Shown here one piece after another: positions 1-12,047 of a DNA stretch of 64,000 nt. This stretch comes from Beta vulgaris subsp. vulgaris. Taxonomy: Eukaryota; Streptophyta; Magnoliopsida; Caryophyllales; Amaranthaceae. The stretch spans positions 48,076,787 through 48,140,786 of the forward strand of contig NC_079202.1 of assembly GCF_026745355.1 (NCBI RefSeq), written 5' to 3'. The translations under genes and the position numbers were made by a program. Numbering within the stretch: the stretch's first letter is position 1; every line of letters starts with the position of its first letter. The notes below the pieces were generated by a model, which was not told the DNA's origin, did no database searches, and saw only the letters and a program-made list of their open reading frames with translations.

Positions 1-441
1 CCTCATAAGAATCACAAAGGTTATATAGAAATATACCCTTCATAGATTAGAGTTGTTACTTTCATAACCCCCACTTTAATCACTGATTAAGGACCTTTAA
101 TCTACTGATTAAGAATCCTAATAGTCATTAAACGGATAACCTACACAATACAACGGTTGGAAACCATCAACGCACCTTTTCAGGTCCCTAAAATAGAAGA
201 CCCGTCGCGACTCGCGATACAGATTGCGATTCGCGACAAAGCACTGGTCGCGACTCGCGACGGCCCCCAGGTCGCTACCCGCGACGGGTGTCGCGACACG
301 TGACTAACCTTATGTCTTGCTTGGTTTTTCACGTGCCTTTGCGTTTTTGCGTACTCAAATCTTTAACATACTAGACCTCCTCCTCTTCTAGTATATGATC
401 ATATGAGCATGAAAACCCATTACATTATAAATGTTCCAACA
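1..441 (-). mobile_element. Ty1/copia LTR fragment (Copia-2 family, copy 1)
   Basis: This stretch matches the Copia-2 LTR pieces at 28921-29100 and 58938-59348 in the same order. Read on the minus strand the LTR starts TGTTGGAACATT at 441 and runs off the left edge of the window. It holds a CpG-rich patch at about 203-300 with six TCGCGA hexamers, unlike the AT-rich remainder. The outer part of this LTR lies outside the window. Confidence 0.8.
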
Positions 442-894
442 ATCCTCCTCCCATTTATAGGGTAATGTTGAAAAGTTTTCAACTTGCTATAAACCACAAA
501 CAAACATCTTCATGCATCATGAAAATATCTTACAATTGAATTTCCACGTAGTAAAAGTAACTTTACAATAATTTCGATCATAATGATAGACAAAGCTTTG
601 AATCATATAACCACTACAAATTATTGAAGATATTAATACACCTAAACATAAACTAGGTTCTTAACCTCCGACACCTATGAAGCCTTGGTGTTCATATTCA
701 TTCATAAGCGTTCCAAGTCAAGCCTTAGACTTGGTGAAGCGGCCAAACCTCTAGGTTATATAGGTAAATCTTTACGAACATGCTCCTATAATTGAGCACT
801 TTATTAAAGATTTATTAAGAATAAATTTAACCTCTTTAACATTGTAGCAACAAGCACTAACCATGGGATGCATTAAACAAGTGCTCCCAACCAT
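442..894 (-). mobile_element. Copia 3' non-coding region with polypurine tract
   Basis: Directly inside the LTR, the minus strand reads AAATGGGAGGAGGAT, a good polypurine tract for plus-strand priming. The rest (about 570-894) matches 29101-29427, the 3' untranslated part of Copia-2 downstream of RNase H, at roughly 90 percent or better by eye. Similarity stops exactly where CACTA-1 begins at 895. No coding sequence is seen. The body of this copia copy is not found to the right, so the copy is truncated or rearranged. Confidence 0.7.
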
Positions 895-1110
895 CACTAG
901 TAGAATAAATGCCATTTGTTGCGGTTAAAAAGTGCTCTATTGCTGCGGTTTTGGGCGCGCAGCAATTAAGAGGGCATCAATAGGTATTAATTATATTGCT
1001 GCAGTTTTACCCTTAAAACCGCAACAATATATTATTTTTGTTATCAGATTTATAAGGGATATTGCTGCGGTTTCTCGGGAAAACCGCAGCAATGTAGTAG
1101 TACAAGTAAA
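895..1110. repeat. Left terminus and subterminal palindromes of CACTA-1
   Basis: The terminus CACTAGTAGAA is followed by several copies of a motif close to TTGCTGCGGTTTT in both orientations, for example inverted pairs near 920-970, 995-1030 and 1060-1095. Such clustered subterminal repeats are the binding sites of TNPA-type proteins in known CACTA elements. That role is inferred here. Confidence 0.65.
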
Positions 1111-1653
1111 TTTTTTTTTTTTTGTATTTTGTCATCAAATTTGAAAGACAAAAAGGCTAAAAGAAAGAAAACACTACTGATTAAAACTAATGACAAAAAA
1201 TTATTATATAACATTCAAAAATTTAAACAATACAAATTGAAATATATTATTACAATATAGGTAAGGTATAGTATAAAAATCAAAAGTATAAAAAAAACAA
1301 CTAACTTCATTCATCCAAACTTGCAACACTATTAAGCTACATGGGTAACATAAGCCTTCTGAAAGTGCACAAACCCTATTCTGTATGTATCACATATGCA
1401 TTAAGCAATAGCTCATCAACAACTGAAAAACGAGGTCACAAATCGCAAGAAATATATATTCATGGACTAAACCAAATATCGAGTAGGCAGCTCATTTCCA
1501 AAATTTAAGTAATCATAACAGTGCAAAATAAAGAGATAAAACAGACAAGCCACGAAAATTTGAAGCTGAGCAGCCGGAAGAAAATTAAAGTGTTGTAGTG
1601 AGTATCGAATTTCCAATACTCACAACAAACTGCTCAAGGAGAGTTACAGGTTC
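1111..1653. other. Non-coding interior of CACTA-1
   Basis: AT-rich sequence between the subterminal repeats and the 3' end of the transposase remnant. It includes a T-run near 1110. No ORF with family similarity, no TNPA-like exon and no tRNA-like structure was seen. Confidence 0.5.
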
Positions 1654-1763
1654 TTACACAGTGTATCTGCCTCTGGAAGATTTATCCTTTTTGGCATTGT
1701 CATGGAAGCTGTAACTAATTTTGTAGGTAACATCAATAATCTCTTTCCATTTCATTCCGATGC

Positions 1764-4700
1764 TCATCTGGACAACCTCATTGGTAGCATTTCTAGTCCA
1801 CGGTTGAAGCTTTGGCGGACGAAGGGACTGCGAGCGAACGACGAACCATGCTCTAACGCTTCCGACGACGACTTGCGGTCGAGGAAACGCGTGACGAATG
1901 AAGTGGGTCGAGGTCGCCAGCCACCAACCGAAACTTCGTTGCATGTGACGAATGAAGGAAGAGTTGTCGCCGGCAACCTGAGACAACCCTCGCGACCATT
2001 GACAAATGAGAGGATTTGCTTAAATTGCGATGCAAGCACGAATGACTTTTCACTTTCACGCAACCGACCCAAGTCTACAAGAGTAAATCCACAAGGGTCA
2101 TCTTTTCTTATGTAGCGCCGGTTATAATCAACCCACTTGCATCGGAATAAGCAGACCGTGAAACCAGAGTAGTCAAGCTCCCAAATATCTTGAACCCACC
2201 CATAGTATATCAATGTAGCATCAATAGGAAACTTATCTTTGGCACTTGCGTACTATGTAGATGACGCCTCTACTGAAACGCCACTATTCTGCAAAGATCT
2301 CGATTTTTCATATTGACAATCTGTCCAAAACGTATATCCATTAACATCATAACCCTCATAGGAGTGCACATCTTCTCGAGGATCAAATGCTAGCCACTTA
2401 AGAGTTTCTGAAACAGTGGAATCTACTTTATGCATTAACCGGTTATGAAACCAATCAATAAACGTCTTATTGTGCAACTGCATCAATGCTCTAGTCCATT
2501 TTCCTGGATTATGATCATGCAACTCCTTCATATGCTCATCCAAGTAGGGATGGACATGTACCACATATGCTGCAATACAAATAAGTGTGCTTGTATCCGC
2601 GTTTCAACAGGAGGTACAATCATTTTGGAGCTAATTGTACCTTTACCCTCAAGTCTGCCCTCGTGTTGAGATGTAGGAAGTCCAATAGTATCAACATTAT
2701 TAAGAACTCGGCCATAAAATTACCGACCTCTTCACTCATAATCCCCTGAATAATACTTTCTTCTTGTTGTGCTGGATTCCTTACTTTATCTTTCAAAGAG
2801 CCCTCTCTCAAAGGGATAGCACCACCTCAAAAACACCGGACCACATAACTTAATCTCTCAAACTAGATGTACAACCAAATGGACCATAATGTCGAAGAAA
2901 GCAGGTGGGAAATACATCTCAAACTTGCACAAAGTCTCTATCACGCCAGCCTGGAGAGCATCAAGCTTTGACGGTTGTAATGTTTTGCCACATATAGTAT
3001 TGAAAAAAGAACACAACTCTGTTATGGTATGTCTCACGTATTTCGCCAATATTCCTCGAATTGCAATCGGTAAGAATACTTGCATCATTACATGACAATC
3101 GTGAGACTTCATACTCGATAGCTTCAACTCACCGTCTAAGGTAACAAATCTTTTCATGTTCGATGAGTACCCTGTTGGAGCCTTAATGTTGTACAGAGAC
3201 TCGCAAAAAAGCCGTTTCTCAGCTCTAGATAGAGTGTAGCAAGCCGGAGGCAAATAGTTCCTATCATCAGCTATCACCTTTCTTTTCCTTCAATTCTTGC
3301 AGTCGACCCTTCTTGAATTTCCTCTTTTTTTCCCTTTCCTTTTCCTTTGCCATACACTTTCTCTTTTTTCTTTCTTCTCTTAGTGTCCCTCTTTTGAGCT
3401 CTGGTCGAAGCCCCTCACTTTCCAGGTACAGTCGCACTCCTTTGCTATCCTTTGTCTTATGTGGAATATTCATAAGTGTCCCCATAATTGCGTCACTTAC
3501 ATTTTTCTCTATGTGCATTACATCGAGACAGTGTCTAACCTCTAGATCCTTCTAATATGGAAGTTTCCACATAATAGACTCCTTTTTCCAAAGTCCCTTA
3601 CAACCATCACTCGCTCCTTTCCCGAATATCTTTCAATACCCTTGACCTGATCAAAAACCTCAATACGAGTCAATGACCTATGAGCAACCCCTTCCTCAAC
3701 TGTTCCATCGAATGCCTTCTTCTTATTATGATAAGGACGGTCGCGTCGAAGGAACCTTCGGGTCCGCATATAAACTTCTTTGTGACAAGTAGAAATGTAT
3801 TTAGATTTTGTACGTCGTCGATGCAAATCGGGCATGCTTTCTTCCCTTTGTTCTTGTACCCGGATAAGTTCCCATAAGCAGGTTAGTCATTAAGAGTGTA
3901 TAAAAGCATGGCATGCAATGTGAATACCTCATCAGCATGTGCATCATACACAGAAACTCCTTCATCCCACATTTTTCTCAAATTATCAACAAGTAGTTAG
4001 AGGTACACATCTATGTCGTTTCCAGGCTGTTTCGGCCCTGAAATAATCGACAACATGATGTACTTGCGTTTCATGCACAACCAAGGAGGCAAGTTGTATA
4101 CAACTAGAAGAACCGGCTACGTACTATGCTGAGAACTAAGAGTGCCAAATGGGTTCATCCCAGCCGTACATAGCCCAAGCCTCAAATTTCTATCTTCGGC
4201 ACCAAAGGTCTTATGCAGACGATTGATACCTTTCCACTCAAGAGCATCAGCCGGATGTTTGAGAAAAGTTTCCTTTTTCCTTCGTTCTGCATGCCACCTC
4301 AAGTTCTTAGCATCTTTCTTGATTGAAAACATGCACTTGAATCGTGGTATAATCAGAAGATACCACATCACCTTTGCTGGAGGCCCTTTATTATCACCAA
4401 CCCCTGCGCGCCTATAATGCGACTTCCCACATCGAGGACACTCATCCGTATTCGCATATTCATTTCGATATAGCACACAATAGTTTCGACAAGCATGCAC
4501 CCTCTGGTACTCCAAACCGAAGGGACACATCAGTTTCTTCGCATAGTAGTTCACTTAGGTAGTTCATGGTCTTCCGACAACATATCACCAAATGCTTGCA
4601 ACAAGGAAGTGAAAGCTGAGTCACTTATACCGGCTTTTGTCTTGATGTTAAAGAGTGTTATCACGAACGTCAGCTTGGTGTACCTCGTACAACCGGGATA

Positions 4701-5182
4701 CAATGGTTTCCGAGACGCCTCGGCCATGTACTCAAAAATACGAGGCCGTTTCCCGTCATGATCATCCACCCCCTCCATCATCTCCTCGATATGGTCTCCA
4801 TCATCATCATCCTCAATATTCTCATATTCGTCCTCGAGGGTCTTGTCATTCTCAATGACATCAAACTCACCTCTTTCATGCACATCGTTAACAACGCATT
4901 CCCACCATCATATATACCCTCCTCACCGTGCCAAACTCATACATGGTAGTCTTGCCTAAACCCACGACGAAAGATATGCTCCCTCAGCGACCCAATGTTA
5001 CTAACCATGCCCACATTGCCACAATCAACACAAGGAAAATGAAACCCCTCAGTTCCCGTTGCAGCCTGATGAATTAATGCAGCATCACAAAATTCAAATA
5101 CCCCTACCACGAATTCACTCGTGTCACGACTACCATACATCCATGCACGATTCATTTCAATCAGACCTCTAATTACACACAA
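1764..5182 (-). pseudogene. TNP2-type CACTA transposase, broken
   Basis: Reading down the minus strand, the domains follow the usual order of plant En/Spm TNP2 proteins. An N-terminal transposase-associated segment (5155-4937, WMYGSRDTSEF and a CVDCGN cysteine pair) comes first. An acidic linker (4830-4740) and the TNP2 core (4700-4117, YPGCTRYTKL, CPRCGKSHYRR) follow. Then come MHIEKNV near 3518, a DUF4218-like part (3277-2858, MKSHDCHVMMQVFLP) and a DUF4216-like C-terminus (2213-1950, WELDYSGFTV, GFTLVDL). The protein would cut and rejoin transposon ends in the nucleus. It is broken by frame changes near 4552, 3880-4117, 3540 and 2600-2860 and by stops, so no functional product is expected. 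Fragments align with CACTA-B 37383-40371. Confidence 0.85.
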
Positions 5183-6119
5183 GTAACAAGTACCTCATGT
5201 AAATTACGAGCTTCATTACATGATTAGAGTTTATATATGAACGATATACATTCAATGAAATCAGGCATGCTTTCCAAGGGTCCTTATCACTCCAACCTAA
5301 CCCATCCTTAGATGTCTAATCTCACTAGTGAATATATGTCTTCTTTTGGATTCTACGGAAAATCCAACAGAATTTCCCTACAGTTCTCCAAGTACACGAT
5401 GTATATATATAGTTACTTATATCTACATATGTACCCAGAGAACAAAAGTAGGGAAACGACGAGCCAAGATTTTCCTCCATAGAATCAAAATAAAGACATA
5501 CATTCACCACCTAAGTGAGATTAAACATCTAAAAATAGTCCCAAACCGGGGACTATCCAAGACTTACTCCTAATGAGTAAGTCTCAAACGGGTATCTAGG
5601 CATATGATATGAAGATGCATATATACATAGGTTTTTGAACAATAAAGCATTTTACATATAATCTTAATTCAACGATACATATATACATATTTGCACATAT
5701 AAACCAATTTACACATATAAACCAATTTACTAATATGAAATTAAAGAAAGTTAAGTATGAGCGATAATATACCAATATCAATGTTGTAAATAGGGAAATG
5801 GAATTCAACACTCCGTCACTAGCACTCCGTCACTAGCTAGCTTCAATAATCAACAACAAAGTTTAAAGTTCAAATTAGTATAAATTACCAAAGTAAACTA
5901 AACTAAACTGAACTAAACTATGTTACTAAAATAACAATCATACTCATCCTACCACAAAGACCTAGTTTTTTAAACCTCTAAATCCAACTAACTACTCCTA
6001 TTAAAATTAAATTAATTCAAATGAATAAAATTTAAACCCTTAAACTATTATACAACATAATTTCACCAACAGTTATTCATAAAATTACAATGAATTACAA
6101 TAAAAGTTACGAAATTTTA
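5183..6119. other. Upstream non-coding part of CACTA-1
   Basis: AT-rich leader or promoter side of the transposase. Blocks such as TAACCCATCCTTAGATGTC and CTACAGTTCTCCAAGTACAC recur in CACTA-B at 40500-40810, which marks them as shared element sequence. A short direct repeat (ACATATAAACCAATTTAC twice, 5694-5730) is present. No coding sequence. Confidence 0.55.
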
Positions 6120-6420
6120 GTTACCTAGCTAGGAAAAGGTGGTAATGTAGTTGTTTAGAGAGGGGAGGAGGAGGAAAGAAGCTAGGGAGAAGCAGTGGTG
6201 GCGCGAAACTAGGGCAACAGTGATGAAAGCCCACGAGGTGTAAGTCGCCGATGCTGGTGGTGGTGCGCAAGACTGAGGTGTGAAGCTGGGGCAGTCGCCG
6301 ACGTTGGTGGTGGTGCGCAAGTCGCCGGCGTGGGCAGTGGTGTGGAGCTGGGGCAGTCGCAGTGGCTGTTACGTCGCAGTGCAGTGAGTTTTATTTGAGG
6401 GGCGAAGGATTTTATGTTTT
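6120..6420. repeat. GGTGGT-rich minisatellite-like tract in CACTA-1
   Basis: GC-rich stretch with imperfect direct repeats around TGGTGGTGGTGCGCAAG (6258 and 6304) and GAGCTGGGGCAGTCGC. CACTA-B has a comparable tract at 41230-41530 in the same place relative to its transposase, although the unit differs. Function unknown. Confidence 0.5.
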
Positions 6421-6459
6421 TAGAAGCGGGATTTTTGTTGGGAGGGAAGGCATTTCATT

Positions 6460-6664
6460 AAGCTGATTTTCGGATGCGGTCCCCTGAACAGCATCAGGTT
6501 AAAAAAAAAAACTGCATATGATACTAAATCTGATGCGCGGTTTTTTTGGACCGCATCCGATTGTCTTAGCCAAATTTCCCACCAATTTTTGGGTTGATTT
6601 TCGGATGCGGTTTTATAAAACCGCATCTTATACTAAGTGACATATAAGGTTTTTTCCACTAGTG
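6460..6664. repeat. Right terminus and subterminal palindromes of CACTA-1
   Basis: Copies of GGATGCGGTTTT and its inverse AAACCGCATCC form hairpin-capable pairs (for example 6601-6629). The stretch ends TTTTTTCCACTAGTG. The repeat unit differs from that at the left end (GCTGCGG), which is unusual for a single element. Confidence 0.65.
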
Positions 6665-6714
6665 ATAAGAGTATTGAATGGAATTAGCTTAATGAGTATT
6701 AATATATAAATTTG

Positions 6715-8060
6715 TGTTATTTCCCTAGGAACACTACAAGAAGGGGGTGAATTGTAGGTGTAGAAATAAACGTAACTTTTTGCGGAAATTCAAACTTAAA
6801 CGAATAAACAAGCTAGAGGAACACAAGGGATTTTTACGAGGAAAAACTTCTTGGGCCCAACAAGAAGAAACAACCTCGACCACTAGGGATTTTAAACTCA
6901 ACTCTTTCACTAATTAGGCCAAACAACTTTGTTACAACCTAATTCTAATCTCGAGCCACACCTTGAGTTCCTAAACTCAAGTTCCTGAGCCACTGTTCCC
7001 TTAACAGTAGTTCCTCTCAACTTCACTCGAAGTTTTCTCACTCTTACTAGCTTTACTCAAAGCTTCTCTCTTACAGAACTTCACTCAAAGTTCCCTTACC
7101 CCAAAAACCAAAATACAATTGATCGAAATAAGCTTAGTGGAATTAGAGTAAGAAAGCAAAAACAAATGGCTATTATGAGAGAATGAAGGCACTGACACTT
7201 AATTAGTTAAACTCACTTAATTACTTAGTCAGACACACTTTGGAACTCATTTAGACTTCAATATTTATAGTGACTAACACATAGAACGTGGGAGTTAAAA
7301 TCGAGCTCATGTTAAATCCATTAACCCATGATGTTCCTTCCCCTAGGGAACACGTTCCTCATCATGTCCCATGATCCCATGATCTCATTTTGAACGTGAA
7401 TATATTTTAGCCACAACTCCTAATGATTAGGAGTTTCTTGAGCTTTATCCGAAAATCAGTTTAAATATCAAAACAGATTTATTATTAAAATTGAATTTTA
7501 ATCTTCAAGAAAATATTATCTTTTAAGGTAAATAATTTTCTTATATTTTTCGAAAAACAAAATCTTTTCTTTAAAAAAATTTCCTATTAAAAACTGATTT
7601 TCACTTAGGTAAAACTGATTTCCTATTATTTAGGCATGACTTACTCAATTACATAATTGTACCGTTATTTTACTGCACACCTAAGTCTAGTTCCTTTTAT
7701 AAATCAAGTTCCTTTAACAGATTCGTTTAGTGCCACTTAGTTTGTTCCTTAGAAAGGAACAAACTCTCATTCTCAAATAAAACTGCCAATGTTCCTTACC
7801 ATCCTTACTTTGTTCCTTTACAATGGAACTAGAAAATAAAAGCCTTGCTTTTATTCTTCTTGATCCAATGCTGCTCCAGTATCAACTTATAGAAACTTCT
7901 TTACTTAGCCTTTGAAATCCTCTCTTGACTTCTTCCTTGACTTGTATTCTCCTAGTTCCTTTCATTGATACCTTAAAAATCATACACTTAAATAACTCAT
8001 TAGTTCACTACTTAGTTTGCATCTTTGTTTCTTTGTCATCATCAAAACTAGGGTTCAACA
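6715..8060 (-). repeat. 3' LTR of the SIRE-like element
   Basis: On the plus strand it begins TGTTATTTCCCTAGGAAC and ends AGGGTTCAACA, giving TG...CA termini. It matches 17237-18610 nearly throughout. A TATA-like TATAAATAT lies at 7261-7269 on the minus strand and would be the U3 promoter. Its length of 1346 bp suits a long-LTR copia. Confidence 0.88.
7261..7269 (-). promoter_or_regulatory. TATA box in the 3' LTR
   Basis: The minus strand reads TATAAATAT. The same word sits in the other LTR at 17784-17792, where it would start the genomic transcript. Confidence 0.5.
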
Positions 8061-8080
8061 ATTTCCCCCTTTTTGATGAT
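8061..8080 (-). promoter_or_regulatory. Polypurine tract of the SIRE-like element
   Basis: Minus strand AAAAAGGGGGAAAT directly abuts the 3' LTR (which starts at 8060 on that strand). This is the expected priming site for plus-strand DNA synthesis. Confidence 0.75.
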
Positions 8081-8595
8081 GACAACAAAGGTACAAACTA
8101 AGGCAATAACAAATAATATAAGTGAATGAAGACGATAAAACAATAAAGAAGAAAATGAAAAAATAAAACACAATTAAGTAAGTTACTTAATGTTTGAATT
8201 TTGATTTTTCATTTACCTTAACCTAATTTTTAATTTTTGTGATTTTTCAGATTTAGATTTTTTCCAGATTATGTACACAGTTTGTTCCTTAATTCCTTTC
8301 CCCCTTTGTCATCCTTAAAAATAATAGACTCTGCGTGTATTGATGTATTGGTTTAACACCTTAAGACCATAAGCAAGCACCATTTTGGTTAAGTTAGAAT
8401 TCAAAGGTAAACTTGCTCAAACATCAATCACATAATACTAGCCATTTCAAGGAAGAAATTATGCATAAATATTCACAAACACAGACATAATAGCAAAAGT
8501 CATTTTTTATATAGCACTTGTCCCAAAACAAAAACAAAGAAGGAAAAGAACTAAACAAAAGTCTTGTTCCTCGAAAAGGAAACAGGAACTAAGAA
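8081..8595. other. 3' non-coding part of the SIRE-like element
   Basis: AT-rich stretch between the env-like region and the polypurine tract. No ORF or structured element was recognised. Confidence 0.5.
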
Positions 8596-10371
8596 CTAAG
8601 AAAGGGAAGGGGAATGGTGTTCCTCAACAATCTCTTCTTCAACCACATCCTCCAACTTCTTCATTACCTCCCCATGATTGAGTCCAACTCGTTCCTTCAA
8701 CTCCTCCAAAGCTAGGGCCATAGTATCCATCGTCTTTTGTTGCGCAATCACCGTATCACTTAGAATCTTCATAAGACCTAGCATGTTGTCAGTTTTAGCA
8801 TCCAAAGTCCAGTGTAGGTGATTATAGAATTCTATCATGTGTTGTGCAGGAAGACAAACATCATTAACCCAACTATAGTCATACGGAGAAACTTGTTCCT
8901 TACCGTTGGAACCAGAGGCAGAAGTAGGGTTTGGTGGAGGTACTGGAGTAGGTTGATTTGAAGGATCAGTAGTTTCGGGAGTGGAAACAGATGGAGAAGG
9001 GTTGTAAATGGGAGGAAGAAATGGTGGTGTTGGTGGAAGAGTTGTGGAGGTGGAAGCAAAAGGGTTAGGTCCTGTTATTTCATCCTTAATCTGCTCAAAA
9101 CTGGAAGGAATAGAAAAGGATGAGGGAGAAATAGAGGTTAGTTTTGTGAAAGGAATAGATAGCTTTGGTGATGTTGGTGGAGTGGGTTCCTTGAGAGTGG
9201 AGTGTTTCTGTTCCTCCGCATCAGAAAGGAATAAGGGGGAGTCCTTTTGGAAGGAACAGAGAACAGAATGAGCTATTTTCAAACGAGTGCTTTCCTCACT
9301 CTCTTAGAACAGAGGGTAGGCTTTTTGGCTATGTGTTTGCGCCTCTTTGGTTTAGGTTCCTCCGGCTTGGAACTTGTTCCTCCAAAATAACATCATCATC
9401 TGTTCCTCAATTTCAACCTTAGACAGTTTTCCTCTTGCTTGAGGAACTAGGAGTATTCTCCCTTGAATGAGTACTCCTTCTTGGACAGAAAGATCCAGTC
9501 CATTAAGAGTCTTCTCATTAAGATGTTCCCTTGCTTGACTCCTAAGTGGCCATCCGGTTAGTCTCACTTCAAAGTGATGAAGGAGAGATGTATCAAGGCT
9601 CCATACCCAATGACACAGTGGGTAAGATGTTGGATAAAGAGAGAAGGGAAGTTAATTTGAATGTGGTGGTCTAAACAAAACATGTAACACATGTCTAAGA
9701 GACCCACTTCATTCCTCTTTTCAGTGCGAGGAATGAGTGCTCTCCATACTAAGTTGAAACGAAATTTTGAAAGGGGAGAGAGTAGGTTATGATTTATTTG
9801 TTTTGACCAGCAGTTCCTCCAAAAATTCAACAATTTTTCTGAGGAAAATTGGAAAGAAACATTCCTTTCCGTTTAAAATATAAATCGTTCCTTTGAAGGA
9901 ACTTCCCAAACTTTCCAATGTGGCTTGATTAAACTTAATTTTCTTTCCCTAACCTCAGTTGTGCAAAGTCCATCAATATTAGTAAAATTCACACAAAATT
10001 CATCCATTGCTAAAGGAACAAGTGCATTGTTAAAGCGAATTCAAAAAGAATTCCATACCTGTTCCTTTAGAATGGTTGTTAATTCATGAAATTTACTTTA
10101 TTGCCCATTCTAGATCTACACAAAAAACCAATACATACCTAGATTCGCTTCTTTCAACCCGTTTCTTGGAAGAGGAAGAAACAGTTCCTTTGGAAGGAAC
10201 AAGAGTTACATCTTCTTCCCCCTGAGTTTGTTCCGGGGTTTCTTCCTCATCATCTTCCCCTATTAATTTCTTCTGCGCATACTCCTTCTTGGAGATTCTA
10301 ATGTTGCTCATTATGGGGTTTCTTGATTTGGGTCGTTTCAGGGTTTTGGTAGGAGAAGGAGAATTTTCCAT
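8596..10371 (-). pseudogene. Env-like / third ORF region of the SIRE-like element
   Basis: This minus-strand region lies between RNase H and the 3' LTR, the slot of the so-called env-like ORF in SIRE/Maximus elements. A charged N-terminal part (10371-10093, MENSPSPTKTLKRPKS then an acidic stretch) is followed by a conserved-looking middle (9833-9564, LIPRTEKRNEVGLLDMC) typical of the plant transposon-protein domain seen in such ORFs. The C-terminal part (9282-8596) is rich in Pro, Ser and Thr and ends in a Glu-rich coiled-coil-like tail. The three parts are in different frames, so the gene is broken near 10090 and 9565 and between 9352 and 9282. I see no clear signal peptide or fusion segment. 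Assignment rests mostly on position and composition. Confidence 0.6.
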
Positions 10372-11113
10372 TTTAGAGGAGTTGGTAGTTTTTGATGTTG
10401 GAAAAGGAGAGTTGCGTGAGGTTTCTTGCCATGATTTGAAGTAGAGTTGGGTTTTTATGAAGGGTTAAGAGGTGGAAGAGTTTTCGGCAATGGCGAAGAT
10501 GAAAGGTTGGAGGAACACGGTTTCTTGAATGATGAATTAAAGAGGGAGTTGCATGTAACAGTGTCTTTGACATGCGGGAAAAAAATAAAACTAATAAAAA
10601 AAAAAAAAGAAAAAAAAAGAAAAGAAGATAAATGAGAATCAAGATTTAATTAAATCTGATTCCTATAATTTTGGGATTTTTCGGATTTTTGGATTTTTAT
10701 GAGTTTTAATTTTTGAAGAAAATAAATGCTAAGGAACTTGTGCTAAGGAACAACTAATGCTAATATCAATGTTCTTCATATCATGCATGTTTCTTACCTT
10801 AGGAACAGTAAGGGGAGTATTATGTGACATTTGTGAGTTGTTTAATTCCTTTGAATTCATGTTTATGTTTTGTAACATTCCAATTTGCAATGGTCTTAGG
10901 CAATTAAACACAATTATTTTTAGCACACAAAGTCACTCAAATTGATTCAAACATGGGGAATGAAATAGGAACAATCACTTAATTTTTATTAACCTAACTC
11001 AAGCCTTAATTTTTCATATCTATCTCTTTGCAAAGGCTTAGTTAGTATATCAGCAATCTGATTCTCAGTTTGACAAAACTCAAGTTTAATCAAACCTTTT
11101 TCAACATTTTCTC
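10372..11113. other. Spacer between RNase H and the env-like region
   Basis: AT-rich, with an A-run at about 10590-10625. No convincing coding sequence. The short ORFs here are low-complexity. Confidence 0.4.
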
Positions 11114-12047
11114 TTAAAAGTGATGTCTGATATGTATATGTTTAACTCTAGAATGATGCACTGGATCTTTAGAAATACTGATAGCACTTGTATTATCACA
11201 ATAAATAGGAACACAATCAAAGTTTATTCCATAGTCACTAAGTTGTTGTTTTATCCAAAGCATTTGAGAGCAACATGCAGCAGCTGCTACATATTCTGCT
11301 TCAGCAGTGGATAAAGCAACTGTGTTTTGTTTCTTGGTACTCCAAGAAACTAAACTATGACTAAGGAATTGTGCCATACCTGAGGTGCTTTTCCTATTTA
11401 CAAGATCTCCAGCATAATCTGCATCTGCATATCCTTTTAGCTCAAATGTATCACTTCTTGGATAGTAGAGTCCAAGATCATCTGTTCCTTTAAGATATCT
11501 AAGAATTCTCTACACGGCAGTAAGGTGAGACTCTTTGGATTTGCTTGAAATCTAGACACAAACCACACTGAAAGCTATGTCTGGACGACTAGCAGTTAGA
11601 TACAAAAATGAACCAATCATTCCTCTATATTTTGTTTGATCAACACTTGTTCCTATGGAGTCTTCATCTAATCTAGTTGAAGTTCCCATAGGAGTGTGAT
11701 TTATCTTTGAGTTTTCGAGGCCATATTTCTTTAATAGTTTATGTATTTTTGTTGGTGAACAATTATTCCCTTTTCAGTTTGTTTGATTTGTAGTCCAAGA
11801 AAGAAATTTAACTCACCCATCATACTCATTTCAAATTCATTACTCATGAGACTTGAGAATTCTTTGCATAATGTTTCATTTGTAGCTCCGAATATGATGT
11901 CATCAACATATATTTGAAAATATCAGTTCCTTTAGATTTTAGGAACAAGGTTTTATCAACCTTTCCTCTTTTAAAATTGTTTTACAAAAGGAACTTTGAC
12001 AATCTCTCATACCATGATCTAGGTGCTTGTTTTAACCCATGAAGAGC
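11114..12047 (-). pseudogene. Copia RT C-terminus and RNase H (SIRE-like element)
   Basis: This is the downstream half of pol, cut from its upstream half by the LINE at 12048-14372. Entering from 12047 the minus strand encodes the copia block ALHGLKQAPRSWYE. A degraded catalytic region near 11890-11940 and the thumb follow, then an RNase H domain (11377-11114) with VSWSTKKQNTVALSTAEAEY and YCDNTSAI, which carries the acidic residues of copia RNase H. Frame changes occur near 11930 and 11760 and around 11510-11560. It would copy the RNA genome and remove RNA from the hybrid, but is not functional here. Confidence 0.85.

Larger units (their letters stand above)
895..6664 (-). mobile_element. 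CACTA-1 transposon (En/Spm type), decayed
   Basis: The left end starts CACTAGTAGAA and the right end, read inward, starts CACTAGTGGAA, with a TNP2-type transposase between them on the minus strand. The non-coding stretch at about 5270-5600 matches 40500-40810 of CACTA-B, so the two are related. The ends do not fit together well: the left subterminal repeat is GCTGCGGTTTT, the right one GGATGCGG, and the flanking triplets (CAT left, ATA right) do not match. It may be a chimera of two elements. No TNPA gene is present. Confidence 0.7.

Noticed and set aside
1702..2115. Plus-strand ORF of 137 codons
   Set aside because: Lies opposite the DUF4216-like end of the CACTA-1 transposase and shows no similarity of its own.
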